Positions 1 to 10,200 of a stretch of DNA of 64,000 bases are shown piece by piece. Positions within the stretch are counted from its first letter, which is position 1. The number at the start of each line of letters is the position of its first letter. Source of the DNA: Candidatus Schekmanbacteria bacterium (GTDB lineage: Bacteria > CSSED10-310 > JACPHN01); assembly GCA_016188575.1 (NCBI GenBank), contig JACPHN010000110.1, positions 59,882 to 123,881 on the forward strand, read 5' to 3'. Below the pieces are notes generated by a model. It saw nothing but the letters and a program-made list of their open reading frames with translations. It was not told where the DNA came from and did not search any database. The position numbers were made by a program, and so were the translations under genes.

Positions 1-375
1 GGCAAGCCTGAGGTGGTCGGGAAGCCCGAGGCGGCGGGCAAGCCCGAGGTGGCTGGCAAGCCTGAGGTGGTCGGGAAAGCGGAAACCGCCGGTGTCTTCA
101 GCCCCATGACGTATGAGAAGGCCGTCGCGCTGCTCGCCAAGAGTTTCGACTTGCTCGACACGGCGGCAGGCAAGGGCGGCAAGGACGGCCTTGTCGCCGT
201 TGGCGACTTGCGCGCCATCCTGGGGAATCCGGCGGCACCCGCGAATCTCAAGGCGGCTGCGCACTTCTTCCTCGATAACCCCGCCTATCGCAACATGTTG
301 GACGTCGCCGCGGGCAAGGGCGTGGTGGACGGATTCATCAGCAAGGCGGATGTCAAAGCCGCTCTAAAGAGCTAG
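1..375 (+). CDS. 3' part of a protein with GKPE repeats and a NolX/HrpF-like C-terminus
   Basis: The frame is open from the first base, so the start lies outside the window. The first 30 or so residues are an imperfect six-residue repeat (GKPEVV, GKPEAA, GKPEVA), about 18 bp per unit. The rest is a compact domain with two similar halves: 'LLDTAAGKGGKDGL' and 'MLDVAAGKGVVDGFISKADV'. Both resemble EF-hand-like loops at the C-terminus of the NolX/HrpF/HrpK family of type III translocator-associated proteins. That assignment is from remembered motif similarity, not a search. No type III secretion genes lie in the window, so the secretion route is unknown. Confidence 0.55.
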   Translation, partial: GKPEVVGKPEAAGKPEVAGKPEVVGKAETAGVFSPMTYEKAVALLAKSFDLLDTAAGKGGKDGLVAVGDLRAILGNPAAPANLKAAAHFFLDNPAYRNMLDVAAGKGVVDGFISKADVKAALKS

Positions 376-437
376 CGGCGCATTGCAAGAACCCGGCGGC
401 GCCTGCGCGCGCCGCCCTTTCCTCAGGGAGGCCGTCC

Positions 438-1595
438 ATGCTTGGCCCAATGTATCGGGATCTCATCGACAACGTGACGTTCTATGCATCCGGGATTCCT
501 GACATCCTCACCAAGGCGGACATCCGCGGCAGGGCCGCTGACCTGGTCCATCGTCGGGCTGGAGAGGCCAATCTCCAGGAGTCCTCCACTTCGGGTAGCA
601 CCGGCCTCCCCTTTCGCTTCTTCGAGTCCGATTTCGATCGGCACGTCCACCATCAGTGCTTTTGCCGCCTGTACCTCCATCTTCCCGAGCGCCATTACCG
701 CGCCCTGAGCATCAGCGATTTCCCGGAATCAGACCCGGCAGATGCCGAAAGGAGCTCGCTAGTCTACCGTGACCCGTGTGGCGAGGAGGTGGTTCGGCAC
801 GAGTTCCGTTTCCTGAGCTCGCGCGAGAGCTGCGACGTTCTGGCCGATCGCGTCTGGAGCGACTCGCCGCAGCTCCTTGAGGGGTACGCTTCCGCAATCT
901 ACCTCGTGGCCCGCATGCTCTCCGAGCAAGGGCGCGCGCTCTCCTCCGTGCAGGTCATCAGCCCGTGTGGCGAGCACCTCGCTGACGAGTATCGATCCGC
1001 GATCGCGGCAGCCTTTCCAAACGCCAGGATCCTGTGCCGGTACGGCGCCAACGAGCTCGGATCGCTGGCGTGGCAGTGCCCGTGGTGCGATCGTTACCAT
1101 TTCAACCTGGACTTCTACGCTTTTCGCGTCCTCGACGGGGACCGCATGGCGGTGACGAAGCGATATGCTTCGGGCTGCCAGCTCGCGCACTACGACCTGG
1201 GTGACCGCGTGCGCTTTGTCGGCATGGGGGAGTGCCGCGTGCCGCTTCCCGCGATCGCGATTCTGGAGGGCCGTCGCGACGACATCCTGATTGACCTCGA
1301 TGGCAAGACTCTGCCCATCATGCCGTATCATCTCGGGGACGTCCCCGAGCTCATTCAGTGGCAGATTGTCCAGCAGCCGGACCGCTCGCTCGATTTCAAT
1401 GTGATTGCCACGCGCGAAACCGCCGATCTTGCGGCGCATCTCACGGCGCGCCTCCGCGCCGACCTGCGGAACTGGACGCTGCCACTGCGCGTGAGCTTCG
1501 TTCGCCGCATCAACGGAACCCGCAAGTTGAAGCGGGTCATCTCACTGATTCCGGGCGCTGCTCCCGGTCAGAGCTGTTTCGCGAGCACACAGTGA
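438..1595 (+). CDS. PaaK/CapK-like adenylate-forming enzyme (phenylacetate-CoA ligase family)
   Basis: The 385-residue product has the hallmarks of phenylacetate-CoA ligase-type adenylate-forming enzymes, which activate a carboxylic acid as acyl-AMP. It has a Ser/Thr/Gly-rich ATP loop, SSTSGSTGLPF, near residues 49–58, a YGANELG motif near 202 (family YGxTE) and YDLGDRVRF near 252. It is shorter at the N-terminus than typical PaaK (about 430–450 residues). A CPWC pair just after YGANELG may be a structural metal site. The start at 438 has a GGGAGG ribosome site about six bases upstream. The substrate cannot be inferred. The last 28 bases overlap the convergent methyltransferase gene. Confidence 0.8.
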   Translation: MLGPMYRDLIDNVTFYASGIPDILTKADIRGRAADLVHRRAGEANLQESSTSGSTGLPFRFFESDFDRHVHHQCFCRLYLHLPERHYRALSISDFPESDPADAERSSLVYRDPCGEEVVRHEFRFLSSRESCDVLADRVWSDSPQLLEGYASAIYLVARMLSEQGRALSSVQVISPCGEHLADEYRSAIAAAFPNARILCRYGANELGSLAWQCPWCDRYHFNLDFYAFRVLDGDRMAVTKRYASGCQLAHYDLGDRVRFVGMGECRVPLPAIAILEGRRDDILIDLDGKTLPIMPYHLGDVPELIQWQIVQQPDRSLDFNVIATRETADLAAHLTARLRADLRNWTLPLRVSFVRRINGTRKLKRVISLIPGAAPGQSCFASTQ

Positions 1596-2560
1596 CCGGG
1601 CGGCCTCCAGGATGCCTCGGCGCCGTCGCCCCACCCGCCAATTCGCGCCAGGAGACCGAGCTCTTCCGGAACGAAGCATCGCCGCATCGACACGAATCCA
1701 TCGTGAATGAATGCCCACGAGCCGAACTGCAGGCAGCCGATCGCGCTCACGGCAGCTCCCGCCGCGACGCTGCGGCATCCGTCGATGAAGACGACGCGGT
1801 TCGCGGCGACACGCGTTGCCTCGTGAAACATGAGAGCGATCCGCCCGGCACCAAAATGGTGTAGCGCTTGCGTGCACAGGACGACGTCGTAGGAGCCCGG
1901 TGCCAAATTCGACAGATCCAGTGCGTCCTGGACCGCGAAGGTGACGGGCAGACCTTGCCTCTTGGCGTGCTCGCGGCCGATCGCCAGGTATTCGTCACGG
2001 AGGTCGGTCGCGGTGATTTGCACCGCCAGGCCACGGTCCCGCGCCAGCAAGGCCGCGGCCAGAGCGAAACCGCCGTGCCCCGCCGCCAGGTCAATAACCG
2101 TGAGTGGTTTTGTCGCTCTGACGCCGCTTACCATTTCCGCGAAAAACAGCTCGTAGACGCCGATTGTCCCGTTCATGACGTGCAGATCCGCGACGATGCG
2201 CTCGCGGAGCTCGCGATCAAAGGTGGGATCGTCCATGAGCTCCGCGCCGTCGGGCTCGAGCCAGGCGAAGTCCCACGCGGCGGCGAGCCGTGCGGGCATC
2301 GTCGCGGCCGCGACCGCGGCGCGCACACCGCGGCGCATGTCGCCGATCGCCTCATCGGCAAGCGCGATCAGCCCGTCGCGGGAACCCGGTCTGCCTGCGG
2401 CAATGGCGGCGCCAAGCTCATCCGCCTGCACGCGATAGCGCGCGGCCGTGCGCTGCGCTGCCTCGCGGCGAACCCCAGCGAGCGCGCGGTTGATGGGACC
2501 CGGCCCGGTGAAGTTTGTGATCTGCGTAGCTATTCGCATCAGGTGCTGTACCGGTGTCAT
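1568..2560 (-). CDS. class I SAM-dependent methyltransferase
   Basis: The 330-residue protein has an N-terminal helical region of about 150 residues and a Rossmann methyltransferase core. Motif I is VIDLAAGHGGFALAAALLA near residue 154. An acidic ribose-binding position follows at TATDLR, and DALDLSNLAPGSYDVVLCTQALHHF corresponds to motifs II–III. The fold is clear; the substrate is not. The gene ends inside the 3' end of the convergent PaaK-like gene. A 204-base gap with no evident gene separates its start from the moxR gene upstream on the same strand. Confidence 0.8.
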   Translation of the reverse strand: MTPVQHLMRIATQITNFTGPGPINRALAGVRREAAQRTAARYRVQADELGAAIAAGRPGSRDGLIALADEAIGDMRRGVRAAVAAATMPARLAAAWDFAWLEPDGAELMDDPTFDRELRERIVADLHVMNGTIGVYELFFAEMVSGVRATKPLTVIDLAAGHGGFALAAALLARDRGLAVQITATDLRDEYLAIGREHAKRQGLPVTFAVQDALDLSNLAPGSYDVVLCTQALHHFGAGRIALMFHEATRVAANRVVFIDGCRSVAAGAAVSAIGCLQFGSWAFIHDGFVSMRRCFVPEELGLLARIGGWGDGAEASWRPPGHCVLAKQL

Positions 2561-2764
2561 CTGCGTCGTCTCCGTCTGGCATTTCGCGGGCCCGACCCTC
2601 CCGCGTGATCGGGCACGGCGCCAACGCGCCGACGCGGTCCGAACCGGCCGTGGGCTCGGGGCGAGCGGACATTTTCGCGGAGGCTTGTACGGCCATTTCC
2701 CGGCAATGGCAATGCCCCGCCGTCGGCCTCGGCGAAACGGCCGGCGCCCGACTTCGGCTCTGCG

Positions 2765-3763
2765 TCACCGCGGTACCGGCGTGGACTCGACCAGCCCGCG
2801 CAACACCTCGTCCGCCCCGACCCCGTCCACCTCGGCCGATGCCGTCAAGACGATCCGGTGGCGCAGCGCCGGCACGAACAGCTCCTTCACGTCGTCGGGA
2901 ATTGCGTACTCCCGCCCCTCCATCGCCGCCGCCGCGCGGGCCGCGAGCTGCAGCAAGAGCGCCGCGCGTGGGCTGCCACCGAGCTGGATCTGCGTGTGGT
3001 CTCGGGTCCGGCGCACCAGGCGCACCAGGTACTCCGCCACCTCGGGCCTGATCTGCACCCTCATCGCCTCCTCGCGCGCCGCGGCGAGCTCCGCTACCCC
3101 GCCGACGACTTCGATCGCCGCGAGCAACGCCGAGAGCCCCGCGGTATCCCCGCGGTGCTGCTCCAGAATGCGCAGCTCCTCTTCGAGCGTGGGATAGGTC
3201 AGCGCGATCTTGAAGAGGAAGCGGTCCAGTTGCGCTTCGGGCAGCGGATACGTGCCCTCTTGCTCAACCGGATTTTGCGTGGCGAGCACCATGAATGGCG
3301 CCGGCAGCGGGCGGGCCTTGCCGTCGATGCTCACCTGTCGCTCCTGCATCGCCTCGAGCAACGCGGACTGGGTTTTCGCCGGAGCGCGGTTGATTTCGTC
3401 GCCCAGCATCACGTTGGTGAATACGGGGCCCTCAACGAGGTGAAAGGTACCGCTCTGGAAGCTGAAAATCTGGGTCCCGACGATGTCCGAGGGCATCAGG
3501 TCCGGAGTAAACTGGATGCGGCCGAACTTCAGGCCAAGCGCGGCGGCGACCGCTCGGACCAGCGTCGTCTTCGCCAGTCCGGGCACGCCCTCCAGCAGCA
3601 CGTGCCCCTCGCACACCAACGCGATGAGCACCAATCGCAGCGCTTCGCTCTGGCCGACGATGACCTTGCCGACCTGCCGCTCCAGAGCCCGATGTAGGTT
3701 CATGATCATGTTGACATCCTCTCCGGCCTGAAGGCCGAAGCTTGCGGCGCGAGACCGGGTCAT
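2765..3763 (-). CDS. MoxR-family AAA+ ATPase
   Basis: The 332-residue product is a MoxR-type AAA+ ATPase. Walker A is GVPGLAKTT (residues 59–67), Walker B is the DEINR stretch (122–126), sensor 1 is ATQNP (161–165), and the lid ends in [12 protein letters not shown]. MoxR proteins act as chaperone-like ATPases for von Willebrand-factor or DUF58 partners and often serve envelope functions. An open frame extends further upstream, but I chose ATG at 3763 because it overlaps the stop of the DUF4350 gene as ATGA, typical translational coupling. It is the last gene of a minus-strand operon. The usual DUF58 gene is not next to it. Confidence 0.93.
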   Translation of the reverse strand: MTRSRAASFGLQAGEDVNMIMNLHRALERQVGKVIVGQSEALRLVLIALVCEGHVLLEGVPGLAKTTLVRAVAAALGLKFGRIQFTPDLMPSDIVGTQIFSFQSGTFHLVEGPVFTNVMLGDEINRAPAKTQSALLEAMQERQVSIDGKARPLPAPFMVLATQNPVEQEGTYPLPEAQLDRFLFKIALTYPTLEEELRILEQHRGDTAGLSALLAAIEVVGGVAELAAAREEAMRVQIRPEVAEYLVRLVRRTRDHTQIQLGGSPRAALLLQLAARAAAAMEGREYAIPDDVKELFVPALRHRIVLTASAEVDGVGADEVLRGLVESTPVPR

Positions 3764-4782
3764 ACGCCGTTGCTCCCTGAGGCCGCGCCCGCAGGCGATG
3801 TGGGTGCCGCGAGATTCCTGAGCCGCGCCGCGAGCGCCGCCAGCTCCGCCGGACCAAACGGTACCGTCTCCACGCACTGGTGCTCGAGCCGCGCGAGCTC
3901 CAGGAGCTCCGTGCTCCCTGATCCTGTCGTGTCTCCCGATCCGCCCTGCCGCTGTTGCAGCCGATGGCGGTGGGCGTCGCACAGCCACGCGGCGGCAAGG
4001 TGATGGCGTCCGGCCCTGACCGCCAGATCCGCAAGGCTGACGACGTACTCCTCCTTGGCCCGGCGCGGCATCAGCCGTTGTTGCCGCGGCGGCCCGCGGC
4101 GGATCGCTCCCCGCCACCCCAGCACGAGCGTAACCAGGAGCGGCCCCATCAGCGCAAAGCGCAGCTCCGTCGAGGTGAGCCAGTGCATCTTGCCCCGCCG
4201 CGTCCAGTAACCGTGGGCATACTCGTCGAACAGCACCGCCCGGCGGCCGCTTTCGCTGGCGGCGCTGACGATTGCCGCCGCGAAGGCCCCTGTTTCACCA
4301 GCAAAGAGGCCGAGATTCGTGAATGGATATGGCGTGGACACCAGCCAGACCTCGCCGGCACCGCTGTGGCGACGCAACACCACGGGCCGGCCCCCGATCT
4401 GCACCAGCGCGTCCATCCCCGCCGACGTGGACGCCGCGAACGCCGAAAGCGAGAGGGAGCCACCTTTGGTCGCACCGTGGAGCAGGTCTGCGAGCTGCTC
4501 CGACTGGTGGGAAGGCAGGTCCGTCCACGGCCTCTCCGCGCCCTGCCAGAGCTCGGGTTCCACCCGGAGCGGCAAACCGGCGCCCGTTTCCTCCATCGCC
4601 TGGGCGCGGGGGCCACCGATAACCACGTCCCAGATCGTTTCTGGAACCCACTTCTCGACGACGGCCCCCATGGAGGGCTCGTCGTCAAGCTCGGATTGAC
4701 GCGGCGCGGCGTCGGGGGCCGGAGTGTCGCACTTGTCGGACGTGCGCGTTGCTTCGCGCGCGGCCGGGGCTACCCAAAGCAC
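3760..4782 (-). CDS. DUF4350-type membrane protein, C-terminal part of a frameshifted gene
   Basis: This frame carries most of a DUF4350-like protein: the glutamine-amidotransferase-like domain, a membrane segment near [15 protein letters not shown], then a cytoplasmic tail of about 100 residues. Its N-terminal membrane anchor and the start of DUF4350 are in another frame (4685–5155). The frames cross near 4785–4800, where [10 protein letters not shown] in the upstream frame should continue as [10 protein letters not shown] in this one. The GTG at 4782 is mid-domain and probably not a real start. This is either a genuine frameshift or a sequencing error. Its stop overlaps the moxR start by four bases. 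Confidence 0.7.
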   Translation of the reverse strand: MLWVAPAAREATRTSDKCDTPAPDAAPRQSELDDEPSMGAVVEKWVPETIWDVVIGGPRAQAMEETGAGLPLRVEPELWQGAERPWTDLPSHQSEQLADLLHGATKGGSLSLSAFAASTSAGMDALVQIGGRPVVLRRHSGAGEVWLVSTPYPFTNLGLFAGETGAFAAAIVSAASESGRRAVLFDEYAHGYWTRRGKMHWLTSTELRFALMGPLLVTLVLGWRGAIRRGPPRQQRLMPRRAKEEYVVSLADLAVRAGRHHLAAAWLCDAHRHRLQQRQGGSGDTTGSGSTELLELARLEHQCVETVPFGPAELAALAARLRNLAAPTSPAGAASGSNGV

Positions 4783-5155
4783 CAGGGATCCCGTGCAGTA
4801 GCGCGAGCTCCTCCTCGGACAGCGGATCCAGCACGAGCAGCAAGGTGGCTGCCGGATCCGGAAGGGCGCCGTAGGAGACGCGGTGTCGCCGCACCGTCAA
4901 GCCGAGCCTGGCCAGGACCTCTGCGATTCCGCGATAACCGTCCGCCTCCGGGCTATAGGAGGAGCGCCGCCCGGCTCCTCCCGCCCCGCCGCCCACCAGG
5001 CCGTCGATCAGCGCGCCGAGCAGCGCGGCACAGAGCAGCGCCAGCGCCAGACGCCAGGCGATCCGGCGCCGCGTTGCGCGCGCAATCTCCTCGAACGGCG
5101 TCGACGTGACCTCGCCCGTCGTGACCGCTCCGCCGTTCGCCCGCTCGCCGCTCAC
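4685..5155 (-). CDS. DUF4350-type membrane protein, N-terminal part of a frameshifted gene
   Basis: GTG at 5155 overlaps the DUF4129 stop as GTGA. The product begins with a cytoplasmic segment and a membrane helix (RLALALLCAALLGALIDGLV), then reads into the DUF4350 fold: SYSPEADGYRGIAEVLARLG and YGALPDPAATLLLVLDPLSEEELALL. After about residue 122 the sequence becomes Arg-rich and unlike the family, while the expected continuation appears in the frame of 3760–4782. I read the two as one broken gene. In MoxR operons, DUF4350 proteins usually sit with DUF4129 and DUF58 proteins; their biochemical role is not established. Confidence 0.7.
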   Translation of the reverse strand: MSGERANGGAVTTGEVTSTPFEEIARATRRRIAWRLALALLCAALLGALIDGLVGGGAGGAGRRSSYSPEADGYRGIAEVLARLGLTVRRHRVSYGALPDPAATLLLVLDPLSEEELALLHGIPGALGSPGRARSNAHVRQVRHSGPRRRAASIRA

Positions 5156-5934
5156 CGCCTCACCGCCATCGCCTCAGCAGCCGCCATCACCTCGGTTCCG
5201 CGGTACCCCTCGGCGATGCGGCCGAGCAGCACCTCGAAGCTATCGAATTCGCCCTGCGACACGCGACCCGCACCGTACCAGGCGCGCTCGACCACGCGCG
5301 CAAAGCTCGCTACATCGGGTGGGTACTCCCGCCGGTCCTGCAGCCGGGCCACGACCTCCCGAGTCGTCGTGCCCGCCGCCACGTCCAGGACCCTCGCCTC
5401 CTCGATCAGCGCCAGGAGCGCCAGCAGCAGGAGGTGCCCGCCCTCTTCCAGCGCCCCTCGTGCGGCCGACTGCTTCGCTTGTCGCCGGAGCTCGTCGCAG
5501 CTCTGCAGTCGCTCCCGCGGCTGTGAACCGCTTTCTGCCACCGGGGTCCGGTACTGCATCCCGCGAAACGCCTCGCGCACCGTCCAGGCGATGTGAGCAA
5601 TCAAGGCGATCAAGACGATCAGAAGCACCGTGGTCAGTGCCCAATAAAGGGTCGGCGCCGCCGCATGAACCTCCTGAACGAAGTTGGTGAAACTGTTGAA
5701 CCACCCGCTGAGCGTCTCGAAGATCCTCCTTACAAGCTCGTCAGATCCCCTGGCGCGGCGCGAAAAAGCGTCCACCGGATAGGTCGGATCGGAAAAAACC
5801 GCCTCGACGGCCGCGTCCACGGACTCCGGGGTGAGGACCACCGGTGTCGCGCCGCGCGCCCTGGCGCCAACCCCGAGCAACACGAGAAAATGGGCAACAG
5901 CGCACAGTGTCCGCGCCCCTCGCCTATGCCCCAT
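5152..5934 (-). CDS. DUF4129-domain membrane protein
   Basis: The protein is about 260 residues from ATG 5934; an in-frame ATG at 5949 would add five. It has a signal peptide (FLVLLGVGARARGA), a periplasmic segment, one strong membrane helix (LYWALTTVLLIVLIALIAHIAW), and a cytoplasmic C-terminal region matching the DUF4129 pattern: helices around GALEEGGHLLLLALLALIEEARVL, then TTREVVARL and FARVVERAWYG. DUF4129 proteins are recurrent neighbours of MoxR ATPases with unknown biochemical role. The stop overlaps the next gene's GTG. Confidence 0.75.
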   Translation of the reverse strand: MGHRRGARTLCAVAHFLVLLGVGARARGATPVVLTPESVDAAVEAVFSDPTYPVDAFSRRARGSDELVRRIFETLSGWFNSFTNFVQEVHAAAPTLYWALTTVLLIVLIALIAHIAWTVREAFRGMQYRTPVAESGSQPRERLQSCDELRRQAKQSAARGALEEGGHLLLLALLALIEEARVLDVAAGTTTREVVARLQDRREYPPDVASFARVVERAWYGAGRVSQGEFDSFEVLLGRIAEGYRGTEVMAAAEAMAVRR

Positions 5935-5963
5935 GATCTGACACCCCAAGGAACCGTACCCGC

Positions 5964-6788
5964 TCAGAACGACGTCCCCCGCCAGCGCTCTCCGATCGCA
6001 TCCACCAGCTCCGCGATGCCTGCAATATCGAGCGCCTCACGCTTGGCCCGCAGATTGAAATAGTAGATGAGCGGCGCAACCGTGCCGAGCATGCCGGCGA
6101 CCGTCTGAATCAGAAACTGCACGGAGAGCAAGCCATACTGCACCGCGGGCGTACCGTGGGCTCCGAGCAGCAAGGTTGCGATCGCGGCCGGGACCTGCCC
6201 TGCTCCTGAAACGACGGCGGTCATCAGAATGATCAGCAGCACGAACCAGAAAATCGGCCACCGCTCACCTTTCGTGAGCTCGGCGCTTCTGCCGAACGCC
6301 TGGGTCCAGGTCAAGTTCTCCAAGACGAGAGCGGGAACCGCAACATAGTAGGTGCAGAGCGCGATGAATGCCGGAAAAACCAGGAGCAGGGCGCCGCCGA
6401 TGAGGATCAGACCCAGCGCCGTGCTGAGCGCCAGGACGGGCAGGAGCTTGCGCGCCGCCAACCTGAGACATTCCCCGAGACTCGGGAGCTCGCCGGTATA
6501 GCTCCCTGCCACCACAAGAATCGCCGCCGCCTGCTGCAGCGGCCAGATCAAGAATCCGGTCACCAGCAAGAGCACGATTGCCACCAGGATCTGGATCAAG
6601 CCCTGTTCCGGATCCACCTCTCGCGCCATATTGTCGGCGGCCGCGGCGAACAAGATCTCGCACACCAACAACGGTATTCCGAGGACCACGAGAATGAAGA
6701 AGAGCCGGCCAAAGTGGGCCAGGGGGAGAGAGACCGACAGCTCGATGAGCTCACCGAAGCTGCGCTCGCGGAATGCAATCGTTTTCAC
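5964..6788 (-). CDS. multipass membrane protein at the head of the MoxR operon
   Basis: The 274-residue protein has about six hydrophobic segments, for example LFFILVVLGIPLLVCEILFA, ILVAIVLLLVTGFLIWPL, LALSTALGLILIGGALLLVFP and FWFVLLIILMTAVVSGAG. The pattern, including the TYYVAVPALVLENLTWTQAFGRSAELTKG stretch after a helix, resembles DUF975 or glycerophosphodiester-phosphodiesterase-type membrane domains ('...V.E......A..RS..L..G'). There is no catalytic motif. It is the first gene of the minus-strand operon, and the 418-base gap upstream presumably holds its promoter. Function unknown. Confidence 0.65.
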   Translation of the reverse strand: MKTIAFRERSFGELIELSVSLPLAHFGRLFFILVVLGIPLLVCEILFAAAADNMAREVDPEQGLIQILVAIVLLLVTGFLIWPLQQAAAILVVAGSYTGELPSLGECLRLAARKLLPVLALSTALGLILIGGALLLVFPAFIALCTYYVAVPALVLENLTWTQAFGRSAELTKGERWPIFWFVLLIILMTAVVSGAGQVPAAIATLLLGAHGTPAVQYGLLSVQFLIQTVAGMLGTVAPLIYYFNLRAKREALDIAGIAELVDAIGERWRGTSF

Positions 6789-7206
6789 GTTCGCTCACCT
6801 TACGGATGCGTTTGTTGGGCCAGGGCGGCAAGCAACCGTTTACACGAAAATGCGGGCGCGCGTCAATCCCGGCGCGGTGACGAACGCACGCGCCCGAGGA
6901 ACCTGAATCCACCGGCTGGTCGACTGTAAACCGCGCGAAATGCACCTCACGACGACCCCCCACCTCAGCTCTCCGCCGCTAGCGGTGGGAGGGACGGCGG
7001 AGGGACGCTATCGCGTCGACGTCGAATAGGCGGTGGATTTAGATGGAACATCCAGCCTTGTTCTGCGGTTCGACCTAGAGAACGCCGCGCAAGGACGACT
7101 GTGCGGCGAGGCTGGAGACGAAGTACACTATCCAGGGGGCGGACGCTGCAAGCCGTAGAAAGGTGCGCATGGGTCGCTTGCTAGCTGCGCTCACAGGAGG
7201 ATCTAT
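6789..7206. other. divergent intergenic region with an embedded MITE-like repeat
   Basis: This 418-base stretch separates the MoxR operon (minus) from the 7207 gene (plus), so promoters for both must lie here. I see no open frame that looks like a gene. The middle, 6903–7042, is a repeat also found at 38215–38352. A strong ribosome site, CAGGAGG, lies at 7195–7201 before the ATG at 7207. I did not find convincing −35/−10 boxes. Confidence 0.6.
6903..7042 (+). repeat. MITE-like element, copy 1 (about 140 bp, terminal inverted repeats)
   Basis: The left end, CTGAATCCACCGGCTGGTCG, is mirrored by the right end, whose reverse complement begins CTAAATCCACCGCCTATTCG: 16 matches over 22 bases. The centre is palindromic around CCGCTAGCGG. 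The element is clearly related over its length to 38215–38352 in the opposite orientation, and its left half to 38867–38950. There is no coding capacity. The class (MITE or REPIN-like) is inferred from structure. Confidence 0.7.
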
Positions 7207-10200
7207 ATGAAACATGCGAGCGCGTTGCGCGCGCCCGAGGGTGCCCGCGGCGCGCGACTCCGAGCCTGGTCAGGCAGCTTGGTCGGTGCCGTCGCTCTGC
7301 TCGGCATGGCTCTCGGCGTACCCTCGGCCGGCGCCTTGATCGCCGGAGACTCGACGATTCTCCCCTCGCGCGCGGGCAAGGTGCACGTGCAGTGGCGGGA
7401 TTTCAAGTGGGAATACGTCGAGCTCGGACTGCGCGACCCCGAACCAGGATCCGAGGAGGCCGAGAAAGGAGAAAAAATCGGCGGAGTTCGCCTCTACTAC
7501 TACAGGCAAGAACAGGATCTGGCGCGCCGTGCTATCCCGGTCATTGAGAGCGATATGGCCTACCTTGAGGAGCAGTTTCACTACAAGACGCGGCGAACCA
7601 TTCCGTACGTGCTCTATTCGTCGCATGAAGAGTTCGAGCAAACTAACCTGTTTGACATCAGTGAATCCATCCTCGGTGTGACCTCTCCGACCGATCTCAA
7701 GATGAGCATGGCCTACTGGGGCGAGCACAAACGCTTCGCCATGGTAAGCCGTCATGAGATGGCACATCAGTTCACCGTGCAAAAAGTATACGACATCGCC
7801 GAAGACTACGAAACCGAGAAAACGCCGCTCCTTGAGATCCCTCTGTGGTTCATAGAAGGCATCGCCGAGTTCTACGCCAAGAACAAGGAGATCGATCCGG
7901 AAACCGCCGCCTTCGCTCGGGACATGCTCTACTACCCGGACAAGGATCGGTACTACAAGGTGCCTCGCTTCTTTGACGACTCCATCCAGAGCTACCCCCA
8001 CACGTACAAGATGGGGCAGCTACGCCTGGTTTACCTCGCGCAGGTCTACGGCGCCGATGTCCCGCAACGCGTCCTCGACATGAGCTACACGCTACAGCCG
8101 CGTCGAAAGAAGACGGATAACGACACCGTCAACAGCTTTCGCAGCTTGCTGAAGACCGTTACGGGAAAGCCGGCGCGGCAGCTTGACAAAGACTTCCGCG
8201 CCTGGCTCAAGAAGCAATTCCCACCGCCGATTCCCGAACCCGCCCCGAACGCCGCCGACACGCCCGCGACCCCAGTGGCCGGTGCGGTGGCCGCAGGCAC
8301 CGCCGGCGCACCGCCCGAAAGCCCCGGCGGCAAGGCCCCGCAAGCCGGCGCTACCGAACCGTCACCGCCGGAACCTCAGACCGCCGAGGAAAAGATCGTT
8401 GCGGCAGCGAGCTCCGATTCTGACAAGGAAAAATCCGACAAGAAAGGAGATGGTGAATCCAGCGCGGACGCGAACGCCGACGAGGATGAGGAAGATGACG
8501 ATGAAGACGTGGAAGAGGAGGAAGACGAGAAAGATGAAAAGCTCCCGAAATATCCACGCCGTCCTGGGCTACCCGAACCCTTCCACTTCGCCGCCGTCGG
8601 CGACACGATCGATCGCTGCTTGCCCGACACCGCATACGACCGGGTTTTCCTGCTCTGCCGGAAAATCGACGCGGATTCCGGAAACGTATCGCTGGTGCTG
8701 TACGACGAGCAGAAACCCGAGATCTCGCGCGAGGTTATTCGGGACGGCACGCACCACGTGGAGTCGCTGCACTTCATGGAGCGCCGGGTCATGGCGATTC
8801 AGAACGGGCGCATCGCATTCGCCGGCCGCCGCAGGGGAAGAGACATCATCTACGCGCAACCCTACCGGGTCAAGGATGACGACATTGCGCTCGGGCGCCG
8901 CCGGGCATACACCCTCCCGCATATCGTCGAGGTTGGCGAGCCGGCGTTTTCTCCCGATGGCAAGTTGCTCGCTCTTGTCGGATTGGATGATACCGGCGTC
9001 GAAGATCTCTACGTGCTGGAGTTGGACCAGCGCAAGCCGCCGGTCCGCATCACCGCTACGCCGTACAGCATGCAAAGCGTGGACTGGGGCAGCGACGGTA
9101 TCCTGATCAGCTCGGATGAGACTTCCACGGGTGCGTATAACCTCTTTCTTCTCAAGATCGACCCGTCGACTCTGGACTCGGAGTTTCAACCGCTTGCTTC
9201 CTTGACCGCGGATACGCGCTCCAGCCGCCTGACGCAAACCGACAGCGACCAGTCCGAGGCAGTGTTTTCCCCCGACGGCAGAATCCTCTTCGAGTCGACC
9301 GCTTCCGGCGCCCACGACATCTACGCGCTCGAAGAATGGCAATCGTCGGCGCCCGTCAGCCGCCGGCTCACCAATGGGTTTACGGGCTTCCAGCAGCCGG
9401 CGCCAAGTGGCGATTCCCTCTACGCTACCGGCTTGCTGGGGGGCAGGTATCGACTGTTCCGCCTGGACAAGAAGGACCTGTTCGCGGAGCCGGCTGCCGC
9501 GCCGACCGCCGCCGACGGCCAGCGCAAATGGCTGACCCTGGCCGAGCTACCCGGAAAGCCCCGCAGCTACCAGGCGATGCGGGGAAAGAACTGGCAGCTT
9601 GATGTCGCTCAGGCGATGATCTCGACCGCCGAACAAGGTGGCTCCGTTATTGCGTTTTCCGACATGCTGCGCGACCACTCCGTGGTCTTCCAGTTTTCGC
9701 TCTACGGAGACCTCGAGCTCGGTGACTTTTTTGGCCTCTACTTGAACCGCAAGAATCGGCTCGGTTGGGGAGTAGCCGCAGTGCACACGGTCCAAGTGCA
9801 GGTCGATCGCACCTTCGACCTCTCCGAATCGCGAGGGTACACCAACTACTATCGGCAGCGCGAGTTTGGTCTGGTCGGTCAGCTCGTCTATCCTTTCGAG
9901 ACCTTTGCTTATCTCGAGGTCGGCGCTTCCACCCTTGGCATTGATCGCTTCGATTTCTCGGATTACACGGGAGCTCTGGAATCACAGTGGAACAAGGAAA
10001 ACGAGAAGATAGAGCCCGAGCTCGAGCTCTACACGCAACTGGGGTTCGACACGATCTCGTTTCATCCTCTCACCGGACCGATTTCCGGTACTTCCTTGCT
10101 ATTGAAGGTCAGCGGCGCGTACCTGCCGGATCGCAGCGAGGTCTGGGGAGCGGCTCGCGTCGAGGCCATCAACTACCTACGCATCTATCGGTCCATCAAC

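Noticed and set aside
1..90. CRISPR-like array at the left edge
   Set aside because: The 18-bp units are contiguous, in frame and translate to GKPEVV-type residues; there are no spacers.
8440..8560. Separate acidic coiled-coil gene or simple repeat
   Set aside because: It is in frame within the 7207 gene and reads as the acidic linker between its peptidase and propeller parts.
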